A DNA stretch of 64,000 bases from Desulfoluna sp942491485 (GCA_942491485.1 CALOAX010000002.1:62001-126000), one strand, 5' to 3'; numbered from the stretch's first letter, positions 1 to 7,743 are shown. Notes: generated from the sequence alone by a model not told the origin. A program made the numbers and translations.

Positions 1-1
1 A

Positions 2-493
2 AACCTCCTGGCACTGAACGCCACCATCGAAGCAGCCCGTGCAGGCTCCGCCGGCAAAGGCTTTGCCGTTGTGGCAGGCGAAATCAAGGAGCTCTCCCGC
101 CAGACCTCAGAGGCCACAGAAGAGATCGCCACCCTCATTCAGAATATCCAGAAAGCCTCCGCAGAAGGAAGCACGAGGATGGACGCCATTCTCTCCACCA
201 TCTCCGACATCGGAGAAATCGTCGTAACCATTGCCGCAGCCATGGAAGAGCAAACCGCTGCCACCAGCGAAATTGCCGGAAACGTGAACATGACCTCATC
301 ATCCCTGAGCGAGATGACACAAGAAGTGGTGGGACATGTCGAAGTGCTTGATGGGGCCGTGAGGCAAGTCCAAACTGTCTCGGAAGCCGTCGGCGGCATG
401 CGGGAAGAGAGCGGACGGGTCAGCGGAAGCGCCGAAGAACTCAAAGTGCTTGCCGGTGAAGTCCACAAGCTGCTGAACCGGTTTCACGTGTAG
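2..493 (+). CDS. Methyl-accepting chemotaxis protein, C-terminal part (5' end outside window)
   Basis: The frame is open from the first bases and ends at TAG. It begins inside the conserved cytoplasmic signalling tip (NLLALNATIEAARAG, then GKGFAVVAGEIK), the hallmark of chemoreceptors, where CheW and CheA bind. The rest is the descending helix of the four-helix coiled coil, rich in Ala, Glu and Ser (EEQTAATSEIAGNV), containing the adaptation region. Sensor domain and membrane segments lie upstream of the window, so the ligand is unknown. No C-terminal CheR-binding pentapeptide is visible; the protein ends in LLNRFHV. A mosaic repeat starts 16 bp behind the stop codon. Confidence 0.95.
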   Translation, partial: NLLALNATIEAARAGSAGKGFAVVAGEIKELSRQTSEATEEIATLIQNIQKASAEGSTRMDAILSTISDIGEIVVTIAAAMEEQTAATSEIAGNVNMTSSSLSEMTQEVVGHVEVLDGAVRQVQTVSEAVGGMREESGRVSGSAEELKVLAGEVHKLLNRFHV

Positions 494-902
494 GTGAATC
501 TTAAGAGCGCCTCCGGCGGCAAGGTGAGCCACCTTGAAAGCTGATTGCGTAAGCGCTTTGCCCCTCGTTCCTCGGGGCAAAGCGCTTACGCCTTTCGGCA
601 GGTATGAATTTGGAATTATGTATGTAGAGCTGGGAACTTTTCAAACTCGAATAAACTACCTCCGGCGGCGAGAGTGGAGGTGCTTCAAACCGAATAACAG
701 AAAAAATTTCTACCACGAAGGACACGAAGAGCACGAAGGCGGCTTCGCCGCAAAAAGAAACTACCCCTCTTTTGTTTTCCTTCGTGTCCTTCGTGATCTT
801 CGTGGTTCATAAGAATTCTTTTACACGGTCCCTAAACAGAGCCATTTACCATGGCGCATCTCTTCGTGTCCCGTGAGTCCATACCCCAAGAAAGACCCTG
901 CC
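494..902. repeat. Intergenic repeat block with a mosaic repeat and a heptad hairpin
   Basis: No gene seen. A complete mosaic repeat lies at 509-591: end module GCCTCCGGCGG, small hairpin AAGGTG/CACCTT, then a long stem around the constant loop TCGTTCCTC at 565-573. A second structure at 712-809 has arms made of degenerate CACGAAGGA-like units (ACCACGAAGGACACGAAG on the left, the complementary CTTCGTGATCTTCGTGGT on the right) around about 40 bp. Confidence 0.8.
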
Positions 903-1352
903 CTATTCCCCCTGGTCCTTCTGATCCAGTACGTTTCTCATGTAACACGACAGGGCCTCCTGAAGCGTCGATGCAGCAAGACCGGAGCAATGGGTGTCCT
1001 CGTCAGGCAACTTCCCCACCGTCTGCAAAACAAGCTCCCCCGTGATGTCTGCAATCTCATCGGGGCTTCTTCCAATGGCAAGCTCGGATGCAAAGGACCC
1101 GCACAGAGCACTTGAAGCACACCCATTTGTAAAATATGACGCATCCGCAACGCGGTTCCCTGAAAACTTCAGGTAAATCTCCATGGTGTCCCCGCACGAC
1201 CCGGTCAACGAGGCAAAACCATCCGCCGCCTCCATCCTCCCGTTAAAACGAGGGTTCCTCCAGCGCTCATACCCCTTTTCACCAAAAGCGTCCCGTGCGT
1301 CATCTAAAATTTCTTCCTGCAAATTGTCCAAAAACTTGTCTAAATTATCCAT
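903..1352 (-). CDS. NifU/IscU N-terminal type iron-sulfur cluster scaffold protein
   Basis: 149 residues, the usual length of a stand-alone U-type scaffold on which Fe-S clusters are assembled in the cytoplasm before transfer to apoproteins. The three conserved cluster-binding cysteine positions are visible: C53 in GSCGD (with the family Asp at 55), C78 in TNGCASSALC, and C122 in DTHCSGLAA preceded by His121. The C-terminal NifU domains are absent. No cysteine desulfurase gene (iscS/nifS) is adjacent, so the sulfur donor is not shown here. The gene stands alone, convergent with the chemoreceptor. The exact subfamily (IscU, SufU-like, NifU-like) cannot be fixed from sequence inspection. Confidence 0.85.
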   Translation of the reverse strand: MDNLDKFLDNLQEEILDDARDAFGEKGYERWRNPRFNGRMEAADGFASLTGSCGDTMEIYLKFSGNRVADASYFTNGCASSALCGSFASELAIGRSPDEIADITGELVLQTVGKLPDEDTHCSGLAASTLQEALSCYMRNVLDQKDQGE

Positions 1353-1404
1353 CTCTGTTTCCTGCGGTTGTTCAGTTTGTTGTTAAAAGAAATACAAAAG
1401 CTGT

Positions 1405-1440
1405 GCCTCCGGCGGCAAGGTGGGCCACCTTGAAAGCGGG
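1405..1440 (+). repeat. Truncated mosaic repeat (end module and first hairpin only)
   Basis: GCCTCCGGCGG followed by AAGGTGGGCCACCTT and GAAAGC; the long stem-loop part is missing. It marks the left border of the AT-rich island. Confidence 0.75.
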
Positions 1441-1448
1441 TTGGGGAG

Positions 1449-1508
1449 GGATTCTCAACGCACAGAGCACTTTTGTCCGATATCAAGGAACGACCCCTTG
1501 TCACTGAG
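1449..1508. repeat. Island boundary motif, copy 1
   Basis: Contains TTCTCAACGCACAGAGCAC and then GTCCGATATCAAGGAACGAC followed by CCCTT. The same roughly 55-bp arrangement recurs at 3459-3513 and 3545-3602, each time behind an island gene. Confidence 0.65.
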
Positions 1509-2073
1509 AACAAACCTCAAACGCTTCTGGTTTAAAGCTCAGAATATCGACACATTCAGGATTCGTGCATGTAATGATTCGTTGAAGCTCATCTTCGGAA
1601 TAGTGTCTGCGTAAATTTTTAATTATCATTAAGGCTGTTTGGTAATATCTGCACTTATTATTTTCAGCTTCAAGAAATGATTCAAGTTTTTGTTGAGAAC
1701 GAAGGGCTACTTTTTCCGCTTGATCTTTTTCCGAGGCAACCTTGGCAAGTTGTAATTCATATTTTTTTATTGTTCGGTCCAACCTTCTTTGAATATCTTC
1801 TATCATTTCGTTATTATCTGTAATTCTTGAAGTTTTGAGCTGTTCTGAGTTGTACTTTTGAGGAAAATAGTTTTTTTGGATATTCTTGACAAACATGATG
1901 TCTGTCTGCCAAACACCGTCTATATTCCATAAAAGAACACATACTAAAAAAATTAAACTGCATAGTTCCCATAAAAAATTCAAAAAACCATTTTGACTGT
2001 TTTTGCTTTGTTTAGACATTTTGTTTTTTAAATCATCGTCCATTTGTTCTACATTTTCATTTTCCAACTTCAA
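1501..2073 (-). CDS. Hypothetical membrane-anchored coiled-coil protein
   Basis: Up to 190 residues; not recognised. A polar N-terminus is followed by one hydrophobic segment around residues 30-50 (FLWELCSLIFLVCVLLW) and then a charged region around 85-145 with heptad-like spacing (MIEDIQRRLDRTIKKYELQL), likely a coiled coil. A cysteine pair (CTNPEC) lies near the C-terminus. No ATG lies at the 5' end: TTG at 2073 and TTG at 2067 are candidates, and the second is better spaced from an AAGGAG ribosome site. It is the last gene of the island and is much richer in A+T than the neighbouring core genes. A fixed membrane protein with a cytoplasmic stalk is inferred; no function is proposed. Confidence 0.6.
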   Translation of the reverse strand: MKLENENVEQMDDDLKNKMSKQSKNSQNGFLNFLWELCSLIFLVCVLLWNIDGVWQTDIMFVKNIQKNYFPQKYNSEQLKTSRITDNNEMIEDIQRRLDRTIKKYELQLAKVASEKDQAEKVALRSQQKLESFLEAENNKCRYYQTALMIIKNLRRHYSEDELQRIITCTNPECVDILSFKPEAFEVCSQ

Positions 2074-2126
2074 ATACTCCTTAACAATACATTCAATATT
2101 ACACGAAGATTAAGCATACCTCTAAA

Positions 2127-2642
2127 TCACTTCAACAATGACAAGAACTTGTTTTTACCTGAAGCCTCGATATTCGACCTTTTTAATATAGAATTGAAGA
2201 AAATCTCAAAAATGAAATAATTTTCGAATTCACGGGATGAAAAAACATATTTTTTATTTGCAGCATAAACAGTAAATATTGTTTTCCGGTTTTTAAATGC
2301 CACACGATCTATCAAATCATAGCCAAGGAAGGTTCTTTTTTGTCTCACCCCTTGAATAAGGATCTCCACCCCATCAGACATAAGAGTTACGTAATTCTTA
2401 CCTCTGAATAAACGAATAATGAGTTTATAAGCAGACAGAGCCCCAACAAAAAGCAATAAAACGAATGATACAAGCAACCTATAATCGGCATTCGGCAACT
2501 TAAAAGTTGAAACCTCGTAAAGTACAGTCGATGGCAAAAATGCGTATATTTTGAATAAACAATACACGCTCACAGCCCCTATAAGCAACCAATCTAAAAC
2601 ACTACAACCATAAACATATCTGTCGCACGTGGTTTCGGTCAT
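2127..2642 (-). CDS. Hypothetical membrane protein with PH-like C-terminal part
   Basis: 171 residues. Two hydrophobic segments near residues 13-35 and 52-75 are followed by a roughly 90-residue beta-rich tail (KNYVTLMSDGVEILIQGVRQ, FTVYAANKKYVFSS) that resembles bacterial PH-type domains by layout only. Such two-membrane-segment plus PH proteins are common but of unknown role. It lies 53 bp upstream of the coiled-coil gene on the same strand, so both may be co-transcribed. AT-rich base use. ATG start at 2642; no strong ribosome site. Confidence 0.6.
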   Translation of the reverse strand: MTETTCDRYVYGCSVLDWLLIGAVSVYCLFKIYAFLPSTVLYEVSTFKLPNADYRLLVSFVLLLFVGALSAYKLIIRLFRGKNYVTLMSDGVEILIQGVRQKRTFLGYDLIDRVAFKNRKTIFTVYAANKKYVFSSREFENYFIFEIFFNSILKRSNIEASGKNKFLSLLK

Positions 2643-2846
2643 ATCGTATGATCCCTGCTTTATATAATAAGGGTAACACCTATAATCATGGCGTCTTTCA
2701 TAGTGTTCAAATCTGAATTCTGGGGACGTGTATCAGCCCGTAAATCCATCAAATAAACATTCGATAATTTCAGAATATTGGTATACTTGCTCACTATCGT
2801 GCATGTAACCCTAACTGTCTTCAGAGATAAAAATTAGTGTGGGCGG

Positions 2847-3257
2847 CTATATACTCCGAGGCTCTTTGGGTTCTGAGGCAAGAGCCCGCTTCATAAATAG
2901 AAACACCAATTTTTTACTTGCCTGCGTTGCTTCAATAACAAGCCTCTCCCCTTCGATTCGCCATACACCATCAAGCATACGTATCCCCGAAACCTCCAGA
3001 AGCAACCTGTCTTCAGACACTGACCACGAGCCCTCTGGTTTTCGACCCCGCTTAACGATCTTAAACGTGCCATCATCTCTAAAAATCCAATACGCTCCTA
3101 CTTCGCCCCCATCCTCATTTCCATCCACCAGAACTTTTTGGACTTCCCAATACCCATGAAGCGAACCGGCATCATGGGCTCCTGCCATCGACACCCCGGA
3201 CATGAACATCACCATCGTTGCAAGGCCAGCTAAAATGGTTGCACGCACAATAATCAC
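2847..3257 (-). CDS. Small exported protein, lipocalin-like fold suspected
   Basis: 136 residues from a GTG start. An N-terminal hydrophobic stretch (ILAGLATMVMFMSGVSMAGA) looks like a signal peptide with a cleavage site near AGA-HD. The mature part has the pattern of small lipocalin-like proteins: LHGYWEVQKVLVDG, then FRDDGTFKIV, EGSWSVSEDRLLLEVSG and GERLVIEA, i.e. short strands with alternating G and W/F. Families of this sort sit in the periplasm or outer membrane and bind small hydrophobic ligands, but that role is inference here. It is less AT-rich than the other island genes. Confidence 0.55.
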   Translation of the reverse strand: MIIVRATILAGLATMVMFMSGVSMAGAHDAGSLHGYWEVQKVLVDGNEDGGEVGAYWIFRDDGTFKIVKRGRKPEGSWSVSEDRLLLEVSGIRMLDGVWRIEGERLVIEATQASKKLVFLFMKRALASEPKEPRSI

Positions 3258-3647
3258 CTCTCTTGCTTGTTCATTTTATTTTGGGAAATGGACGAAAGCA
3301 CTTGTTGCCGGAGCGATACGGATGACGACGATCACTTGTCAAACAAAGGGCCCCTTCATCCCCTGCCAGCATCAGAGCAGTAACAAGGTTCAGACATTAT
3401 ATCAGCTGAGCAGGTCCCAATGCGTCCATACAAAAGGCAGTGATGGGTGGGGGAAAGGATTATCAACCCACAGAGTCATTCTGTCCGATGTCAAAACGCG
3501 ACCCCTTTTCCTGAGCCCGTACAGAAGGCGGTTATGGATGGGGCGGATTCTCAACGCACAGAGCCATTCTGTTCGATTTCAAGGGGCAACCCTTTTCAAA
3601 AGATTTCGAATTTATCTCGGCACGAGTAGGGTGTATTTACACAGTTA
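3258..3647. repeat. Intergenic segment with two tandem island boundary motifs
   Basis: No gene seen in 390 bp. Two similar units at 3459-3513 and 3545-3602 share a TC(T/A)CAAC(G/C)CACAGAG start, then (T/C)CGAT(G/T)TCAA and ACCCCTTTT-like ends. A 16-bp word, ATTTATCTCGGCACGA at 3610-3625, recurs exactly at 6310-6325, also just behind an island gene. Confidence 0.65.
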
Positions 3648-4031
3648 TTACTTTAATTTCAGCTGTTTTTGGTAAAGTTTAAACATTAGATATGTATTAA
3701 ACAGCACAAAAGATAACAAAGAAAGAACGACCATTATGAATAACGTATCGTCGACATCAAAATGCCATAAAGAAAAGCGACTGGTTGAAATAATTTCAAC
3801 GGCTGTCGGCAGATTAACGTAGAATAGTGATAAAAATGAAATAAATATCGGAAAAACTACAGTACAGAGCGTTTTATTCACATTTTTCCTTGCTCTACTT
3901 TTGGCTTTATCACCTGAAATAGTATCACTTTGTTCTAAAACGGCTTCAATTTTCGGCCATGCCAAATTGAAAAGAAATGTTATCAAAGTAAGCAAAATGC
4001 CAGAAACTGCAACAATATCATTCAGCTTCAT
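3648..4031 (-). CDS. Hypothetical membrane protein with three predicted transmembrane segments
   Basis: 127 residues, not recognised. Hydrophobic stretches occur at about residues 7-26 (VAVSGILLTLITFLFNLAW), 57-75 (LCTVVFPIFISFLSLFYV) and 98-118 (LFIMVVLSLLSFVLFNTYLM). The start codon lies inside the 3' end of the upstream gene (14-bp overlap), which strongly suggests translational coupling with that HTH-like protein. A regulator plus membrane partner, or a two-gene defence or addiction module, would fit the layout, but the sequence shows only topology and coupling. Confidence 0.65.
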   Translation of the reverse strand: MKLNDIVAVSGILLTLITFLFNLAWPKIEAVLEQSDTISGDKAKSRARKNVNKTLCTVVFPIFISFLSLFYVNLPTAVEIISTSRFSLWHFDVDDTLFIMVVLSLLSFVLFNTYLMFKLYQKQLKLK

Positions 4032-4590
4032 TTAAACCTAATTCCTCTTCCAATAAATCAAAAGAATCTTCACTGATTACATATTGCCCAGCGCTACTTG
4101 TACGTTTCTTTATCGGCATAAAGGTAGGTTGTTTTTGTGTTATGAGCATATTTAGTTCATCTTTGATGATGTCTGAATTTATGACAACTAAATGTCGCTC
4201 TTCAACATGTTCAGCAGATGTAACAACTGATTTCATGGAGTTTTTCAGAACTTCATTAAGCTTGTGCCGAAAACGTGAAACAGTATTTTTTAACAATGTT
4301 TTACTTTGGCTTTGAGTTAACTGGAATATTGTTGAAATTTCGGCTTCAGTAGGCAACCTATCGCAAAAATAATGCTGTATAAGATACAGTAACCGATTTT
4401 GTTTAGCTTCATCGGCGCGATTTGGCATACCACCCTCAATTAGCATGGATAAATACTCGTCAAAAGCCGCTTCCGCAATTTTGTTTAATGAAGTTGAAAT
4501 ATTCTCTTCTTCTACTCGCAGGGTTTGAATCAAAAACTGTTTTTGTTCTTCTTCAAATTCATGGTCATCGATGTTAAAGCTTATTTCCAT
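4018..4590 (-). CDS. Hypothetical protein with possible helix-turn-helix segment
   Basis: 190 residues, acidic and mostly helical. The middle part (about 95-140) reads LPTEAEISTIFQLTQSQ followed by SKTLLKNTVSRFRHKLNEVL, resembling a helix-turn-helix with a recognition helix, somewhat like sigma-factor region 4. A flexible stretch precedes an acidic C-terminus. Start ATG at 4590 has a good GGAGG ribosome site seven bases upstream. It overlaps the downstream three-helix membrane protein by 14 bp. An attC-like palindrome lies directly upstream. A DNA-binding role is inference from the local pattern only. Confidence 0.65.
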   Translation of the reverse strand: MEISFNIDDHEFEEEQKQFLIQTLRVEEENISTSLNKIAEAAFDEYLSMLIEGGMPNRADEAKQNRLLYLIQHYFCDRLPTEAEISTIFQLTQSQSKTLLKNTVSRFRHKLNEVLKNSMKSVVTSAEHVEERHLVVINSDIIKDELNMLITQKQPTFMPIKKRTSSAGQYVISEDSFDLLEEELGLNEAE

Positions 4591-4614
4591 TTATTACCTC
4601 CATTGTTGTATAAT

Positions 4615-4681
4615 GCCAAACATGAGGGGCTGAAAAAGCAGCGTTTCCTCCGGTCACCCCCCAATGCCTTCTTGGTTAGTT
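4615..4681 (-). other. attC-like imperfect palindrome between two island genes
   Basis: In the direction of the genes it runs from AACTAAC (6 of 7 to RYYYAAC) to GTTTGGC (6 of 7 to GTTRRRY). Between them CATTGGGGGGTGA pairs with TCAGCCCCTCATG at 10 of 13 positions. It overlaps the stop codon of the upstream gene and ends about 25 bp before the next start, as integron recombination sites do. Both cores deviate by one base, so this remains a candidate. Confidence 0.4.
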
Positions 4682-6003
4682 CACCGAATTAATTTATCAT
4701 ATTCTGTTTTAATACTACTTGAAACACTTGCAGGATCAATTATACCCAAGATCATTTTAAATATTCTTTTGCATGATGAGTTGTGACTAATTCTAAGGCC
4801 AAGAGCATTTTTATTAGAAGATGCAGATCTAATCATGATTGCAATCTCAGCAGGAGAAAAACTTTTAATCATTTTATCATAATATGATATTGCCGCATTA
4901 GAAACACCATACCCATTTCCAACCCGACAACAGCATACTACTTGTACGAAATATTCTTTCACAGTTTCTGGAATAGCCCCCTGTTGAGAAAGTTCTAATA
5001 ATCTTTCTGCAAAAGGCGGTTCGTTGTAAAAATTATTCATGCCATTATGGGCATTCCAAAGTCTTTCAATAGAACGTGAGAAAATTGCATGCTGCTCAGA
5101 TTCATTTAGAATTGTAAGTAAGCCAAGTTTCTCAAAAAACTGTAGAGAAGCCGCATGTTTTTCTTCTTTACCTTGCGCTACATATTCAGAATGCTTGTTT
5201 ATTAAATCAGACCTTATCGATGCATTAAAGTTCTCTTTTAATCCTTTGCAAAGATCTAGTGCATTTAACCGAGCAGGTTCAGATGTATTTGGATCACAGT
5301 ATATCCCATGTACCATACCTATAAGCATTTGACATTGAGCATCGTGTGTTTCAGTAAGTCTTTCTATCCAAATATGGCATTGATTAGAATTAAAACGTGC
5401 ATTTTTAACTGCAGAAATAAAAGCGCCAATATCAACACCCTTTGGTGATGATGAATCTGCAAGTGCGTATCTCACACATCTATTCAAAAATGTTGTAAAT
5501 TCTCTATCATTTACTGTCCCAAGAGTTGGATGAGCTGCTGAAAAATTATTTCGAACATCACGACATTGATCTAAAAAGAAAAAACCATCTTCATCAATAA
5601 TATTTAATTTTAAGCACAGTTCAAGTAACCTACTATCTTGTAATTCTAAAAGATGCTTTTCTTCAAAATCATTTTGCTGAATCTGAGCGACTACAGGCAA
5701 TCCAAAATTTCTTATTTTTGTTCTCAACTGCAAAATCGCAGCATTCCAGATATAATTTATTGCGCCATCAAAAAGGCCTGTGCTCACAGCAACACACATC
5801 CTTGCAATGAGCTCGCCTCTTAATTCATTCGGAATTTCACGAAGTTCTCTTGGCAAATCACGCCACGCATATTGAATTTCTTCATCACTTGCAAGAACAT
5901 TTCGTGGGATACCCAGAGCTTCTGTTAATTCAGTAATAGAAGGTAGAATGGTCGTTGAAAGTGAGGGTAAATTCGGTTCATCTTTTATTATTAGTTCCGT
6001 CAT
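4681..6003 (-). CDS. HEPN-motif protein, possible defence ribonuclease
   Basis: 440 residues, not matched to a named family. The segment DQCRDVRNNFSAAHPTLG contains R151-N-x5-H158, the RN(x)4-6H signature of HEPN nucleases, inside a helix-rich stretch (about 115-175) of the right kind. HEPN proteins are typically metal-independent RNases in toxin-antitoxin, abortive infection and CRISPR systems. The N-terminus (about 45-100) has IQYAWRDLPRELREIPNELR, the C-terminal 250 residues are helical without recognised motifs and could be the sensor part. No antitoxin-like gene is adjacent. AT-rich, flanked by attC-like elements on both sides. Ribonuclease activity is inferred from the motif alone. Confidence 0.65.
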   Translation of the reverse strand: MTELIIKDEPNLPSLSTTILPSITELTEALGIPRNVLASDEEIQYAWRDLPRELREIPNELRGELIARMCVAVSTGLFDGAINYIWNAAILQLRTKIRNFGLPVVAQIQQNDFEEKHLLELQDSRLLELCLKLNIIDEDGFFFLDQCRDVRNNFSAAHPTLGTVNDREFTTFLNRCVRYALADSSSPKGVDIGAFISAVKNARFNSNQCHIWIERLTETHDAQCQMLIGMVHGIYCDPNTSEPARLNALDLCKGLKENFNASIRSDLINKHSEYVAQGKEEKHAASLQFFEKLGLLTILNESEQHAIFSRSIERLWNAHNGMNNFYNEPPFAERLLELSQQGAIPETVKEYFVQVVCCCRVGNGYGVSNAAISYYDKMIKSFSPAEIAIMIRSASSNKNALGLRISHNSSCKRIFKMILGIIDPASVSSSIKTEYDKLIR

Positions 6004-6031
6004 CTATATTTATCCTAATTTTAAATTATTT

Positions 6032-6099
6032 AGCCAACATTGAGCTATGCAGCAGCTGCGCCGATGTCCGCATCAAGCATCGGCCAGCTGTAGTTGGAC
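6032..6099 (-). other. attC-like imperfect palindrome upstream of the HEPN gene
   Basis: In the gene direction: GTCCAAC (perfect RYYYAAC) at 6099-6093, then CAGCTGGCCGATG pairing with CATCGGCGCAGCTG with one unpaired G, then GTTGGCT (6 of 7 to GTTRRRY) at 6038-6032. One extrahelical base in an otherwise paired stem is typical of integron attC sites. The spacer lengths on the two sides differ (2 and 14 bases), which is a weakness. Confidence 0.4.
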
Positions 6100-6235
6100 C
6101 GTATAAGTGACTTGTTAACCCTGGCGGTTGCTGAAACAGCAGCGCCTGAAGGACAGGGTACGAAGAGAAGGGGTCACGTCTTGACATTAGACATCCTGTC
6201 AAACGTCAAGACATGATACCTTTTCAGAGAGCGCC

Positions 6236-6287
6236 AGGGGCGTCAAAAAATGGCGCGATAAACGAGTTGCGCTTTTTTGACGCCCCT
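6236..6287. terminator. Strong hairpin, possible bidirectional terminator
   Basis: AGGGGCGTCAAAAAA and TTTTTTGACGCCCCT are perfectly complementary, and the inner GCGC/GCGC can extend the stem. A-tracts and T-tracts lie inside the stem rather than behind it, so termination is only one possible role. Confidence 0.5.
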
Positions 6288-6385
6288 TTCACTTATCCCA
6301 AGCTTCCGGATTTATCTCGGCACGATTATTCCTAAAGCTGTTTCACTCTATCGGGTTAAGCCGCAATACATTTCAATCAATATAA

Positions 6386-6634
6386 CTATTTTTTGAACCA
6401 CTTATAAACACCATAAGTGGCAGCACCTATGGCAAGAGGTGCTGCAGCAGTAATTGCAAGACCTGTTGCCATGCCGCCTCCCACGACCCCACCCACAGCA
6501 GCAAGACCAGATGTAATTCCTGTAGCCCCAAGGCCAGTAACAGTACCAGCAGCAGCAACAGTGCCGACTGAACCCGCTGCACCAGCGGCTGTACCAGCAG
6601 CACCTGCAATAGTAGCTTCTTTTTCATCACTCAT
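6386..6634 (-). CDS. Small glycine-zipper membrane peptide
   Basis: 82 residues from ATG 6634, chosen because AAGGAG lies seven bases upstream; a longer frame to 6706 has no such site. After a short charged start (MSDEKEATIAGAAG) almost the whole protein is Gly, Ala, Val, Thr with small residues every third or fourth position (GTAAGAAGSVGTVAAAGTVT), ending in a Tyr-Gly-Val-Tyr-Lys-Trp segment and KK. Such glycine-zipper peptides insert into membranes, as in class II bacteriocins, colicin-V-like peptides or phage holin-like effectors. It is followed by the HEPN gene and preceded by the EcsC-like gene, both on the same strand. Pore formation is inference. Confidence 0.6.
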   Translation of the reverse strand: MSDEKEATIAGAAGTAAGAAGSVGTVAAAGTVTGLGATGITSGLAAVGGVVGGGMATGLAITAAAPLAIGAATYGVYKWFKK

Positions 6635-6766
6635 AGTATTTCTCCTTAATAGCAGAACCACATTTTTATTAATAAGCCAAGCTCGATGATTCTTATACGT
6701 GCCCAACGCTGCACTTTGAAGTAAGCTAAACCCACAGTAGGAAATTTTCCATATAACAGAACTTTA

Positions 6767-7432
6767 TTAGACATCTGCCGTGAAAAAATCACGCGCTTTC
6801 GAACCTATATACCAAGAAAGACCTTTATTTGCAGAAAAACCAATTACCACTCCAATCCCAAAAGGGATCGCTTTTTCAAAAGCTTTGCGGGTAAAAGTAA
6901 TTCCAAGTTTTTTAAATATCTCTTTCACTGCTTGCAAAGTGGTACCTTTCAAATGTTGCTGGACTAGCTTAACGAAAGCTTTTGACCCAACAGTTTTTCC
7001 GCCCTCTTTTGCAGCCTCACTAATGGCTCCAAGTCCAGCTATGATGTAGCAAAGACGTTTTTCTTCTTCAACCAATATGTCGTGCCCATAAATGGTTGCG
7101 AGAGCCATAGTCATTTCTATCTGAAACTTCATGGATGCAACTGCATCAGCACTAGCGCCACCACCTACCGCAACAGCCGTACCTATTCCGGGGATTACAC
7201 CAGTAAGAGCTGTTGTCCCTCCCGCGAATGCTGCATAGTAACTGTAATTTGATATAATTTTTTCTGATGCAATTTGCCGAATGTCACTCTCTTGCTTATC
7301 ATAATTTGCCTTCTTAATTTTGTCCATTAACAGGAGAGATTCACGTTTAATGTCCTCCGGATTTGCAAGAATTAGTTCAATGGCTTGCAATAGTTTTGGT
7401 TTTTCAGTTTCGACTATATCCATTGTTTCCAT
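6767..7432 (-). CDS. EcsC-like membrane-associated protein
   Basis: 221 residues from ATG 7432 (GGAG about ten bases upstream; an in-frame TTG at 7450 is less likely). An amphipathic N-terminal half is followed by a glycine-rich hydrophobic core at about 75-120 (FAGGTTALTGVIPGIGTAVA, then ASADAVASMKFQIEMTMALA) and IYGHDI, which resembles EcsC and DUF697-type proteins. The C-terminus has a second Gly-rich hydrophobic segment (IPFGIGVVIGFSANKG). In the EcsC family the biochemical role is unknown. Located 132 bp upstream of the glycine-zipper peptide and possibly co-transcribed; the pairing of two Gly-rich membrane proteins is notable. Confidence 0.5.
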   Translation of the reverse strand: METMDIVETEKPKLLQAIELILANPEDIKRESLLLMDKIKKANYDKQESDIRQIASEKIISNYSYYAAFAGGTTALTGVIPGIGTAVAVGGGASADAVASMKFQIEMTMALATIYGHDILVEEEKRLCYIIAGLGAISEAAKEGGKTVGSKAFVKLVQQHLKGTTLQAVKEIFKKLGITFTRKAFEKAIPFGIGVVIGFSANKGLSWYIGSKARDFFTADV

Positions 7433-7743
7433 GTGAAATTTTCTCCGCAATATGCTTTATTACCCAACGTTACTTTTCAATGGGTGCAGCTTTTTACGCA
7501 CCGCTCCAACGGGAGAAGATATCACGTCTTGACATTAGACATCCCTGAAATTCCTTCAGGTTTATACAATATCTGGCTTGTCATAATCTGCCACAGTAGG
7601 CTTCATCATACGGTTTGAGGTCGACCACAAACCGTTGATTAACAAATCGAGAGGCAATGACAAGAGCCCATGTCAAATATCAAGACACAACCCCATTTCC
7701 CTTTTCAGAGTGTTTCGTTTCTTCATTTACAAATGAGATAGCA
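7433..7743. repeat. Intergenic segment with boundary motifs
   Basis: No gene. Contains one attC core-like word (GTTGGGT in the gene direction, 7468-7462) with a nearby GGTGC/GCACC stem but no matching second core, plus boundary motifs at 7513-7544 (ATCACGTCTTGACATTAGAC) and 7670-7710 (TCAAATATCAAGACACAACC). Confidence 0.55.

Larger units (their letters stand above)
6004..6385. repeat. Intergenic segment with attC-like site, boundary motifs and a strong hairpin
   Basis: 382 bp without a gene. Parts: attC-like palindrome 6032-6099; two boundary motifs facing each other, GGGGTCACGTCTTGACATT around 6170-6188 and AACGTCAAGACATGATACC around 6202-6220; a 52-bp hairpin at 6236-6287; and the 16-bp word ATTTATCTCGGCACGA at 6310-6325 shared with 3610-3625. 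Confidence 0.7.
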
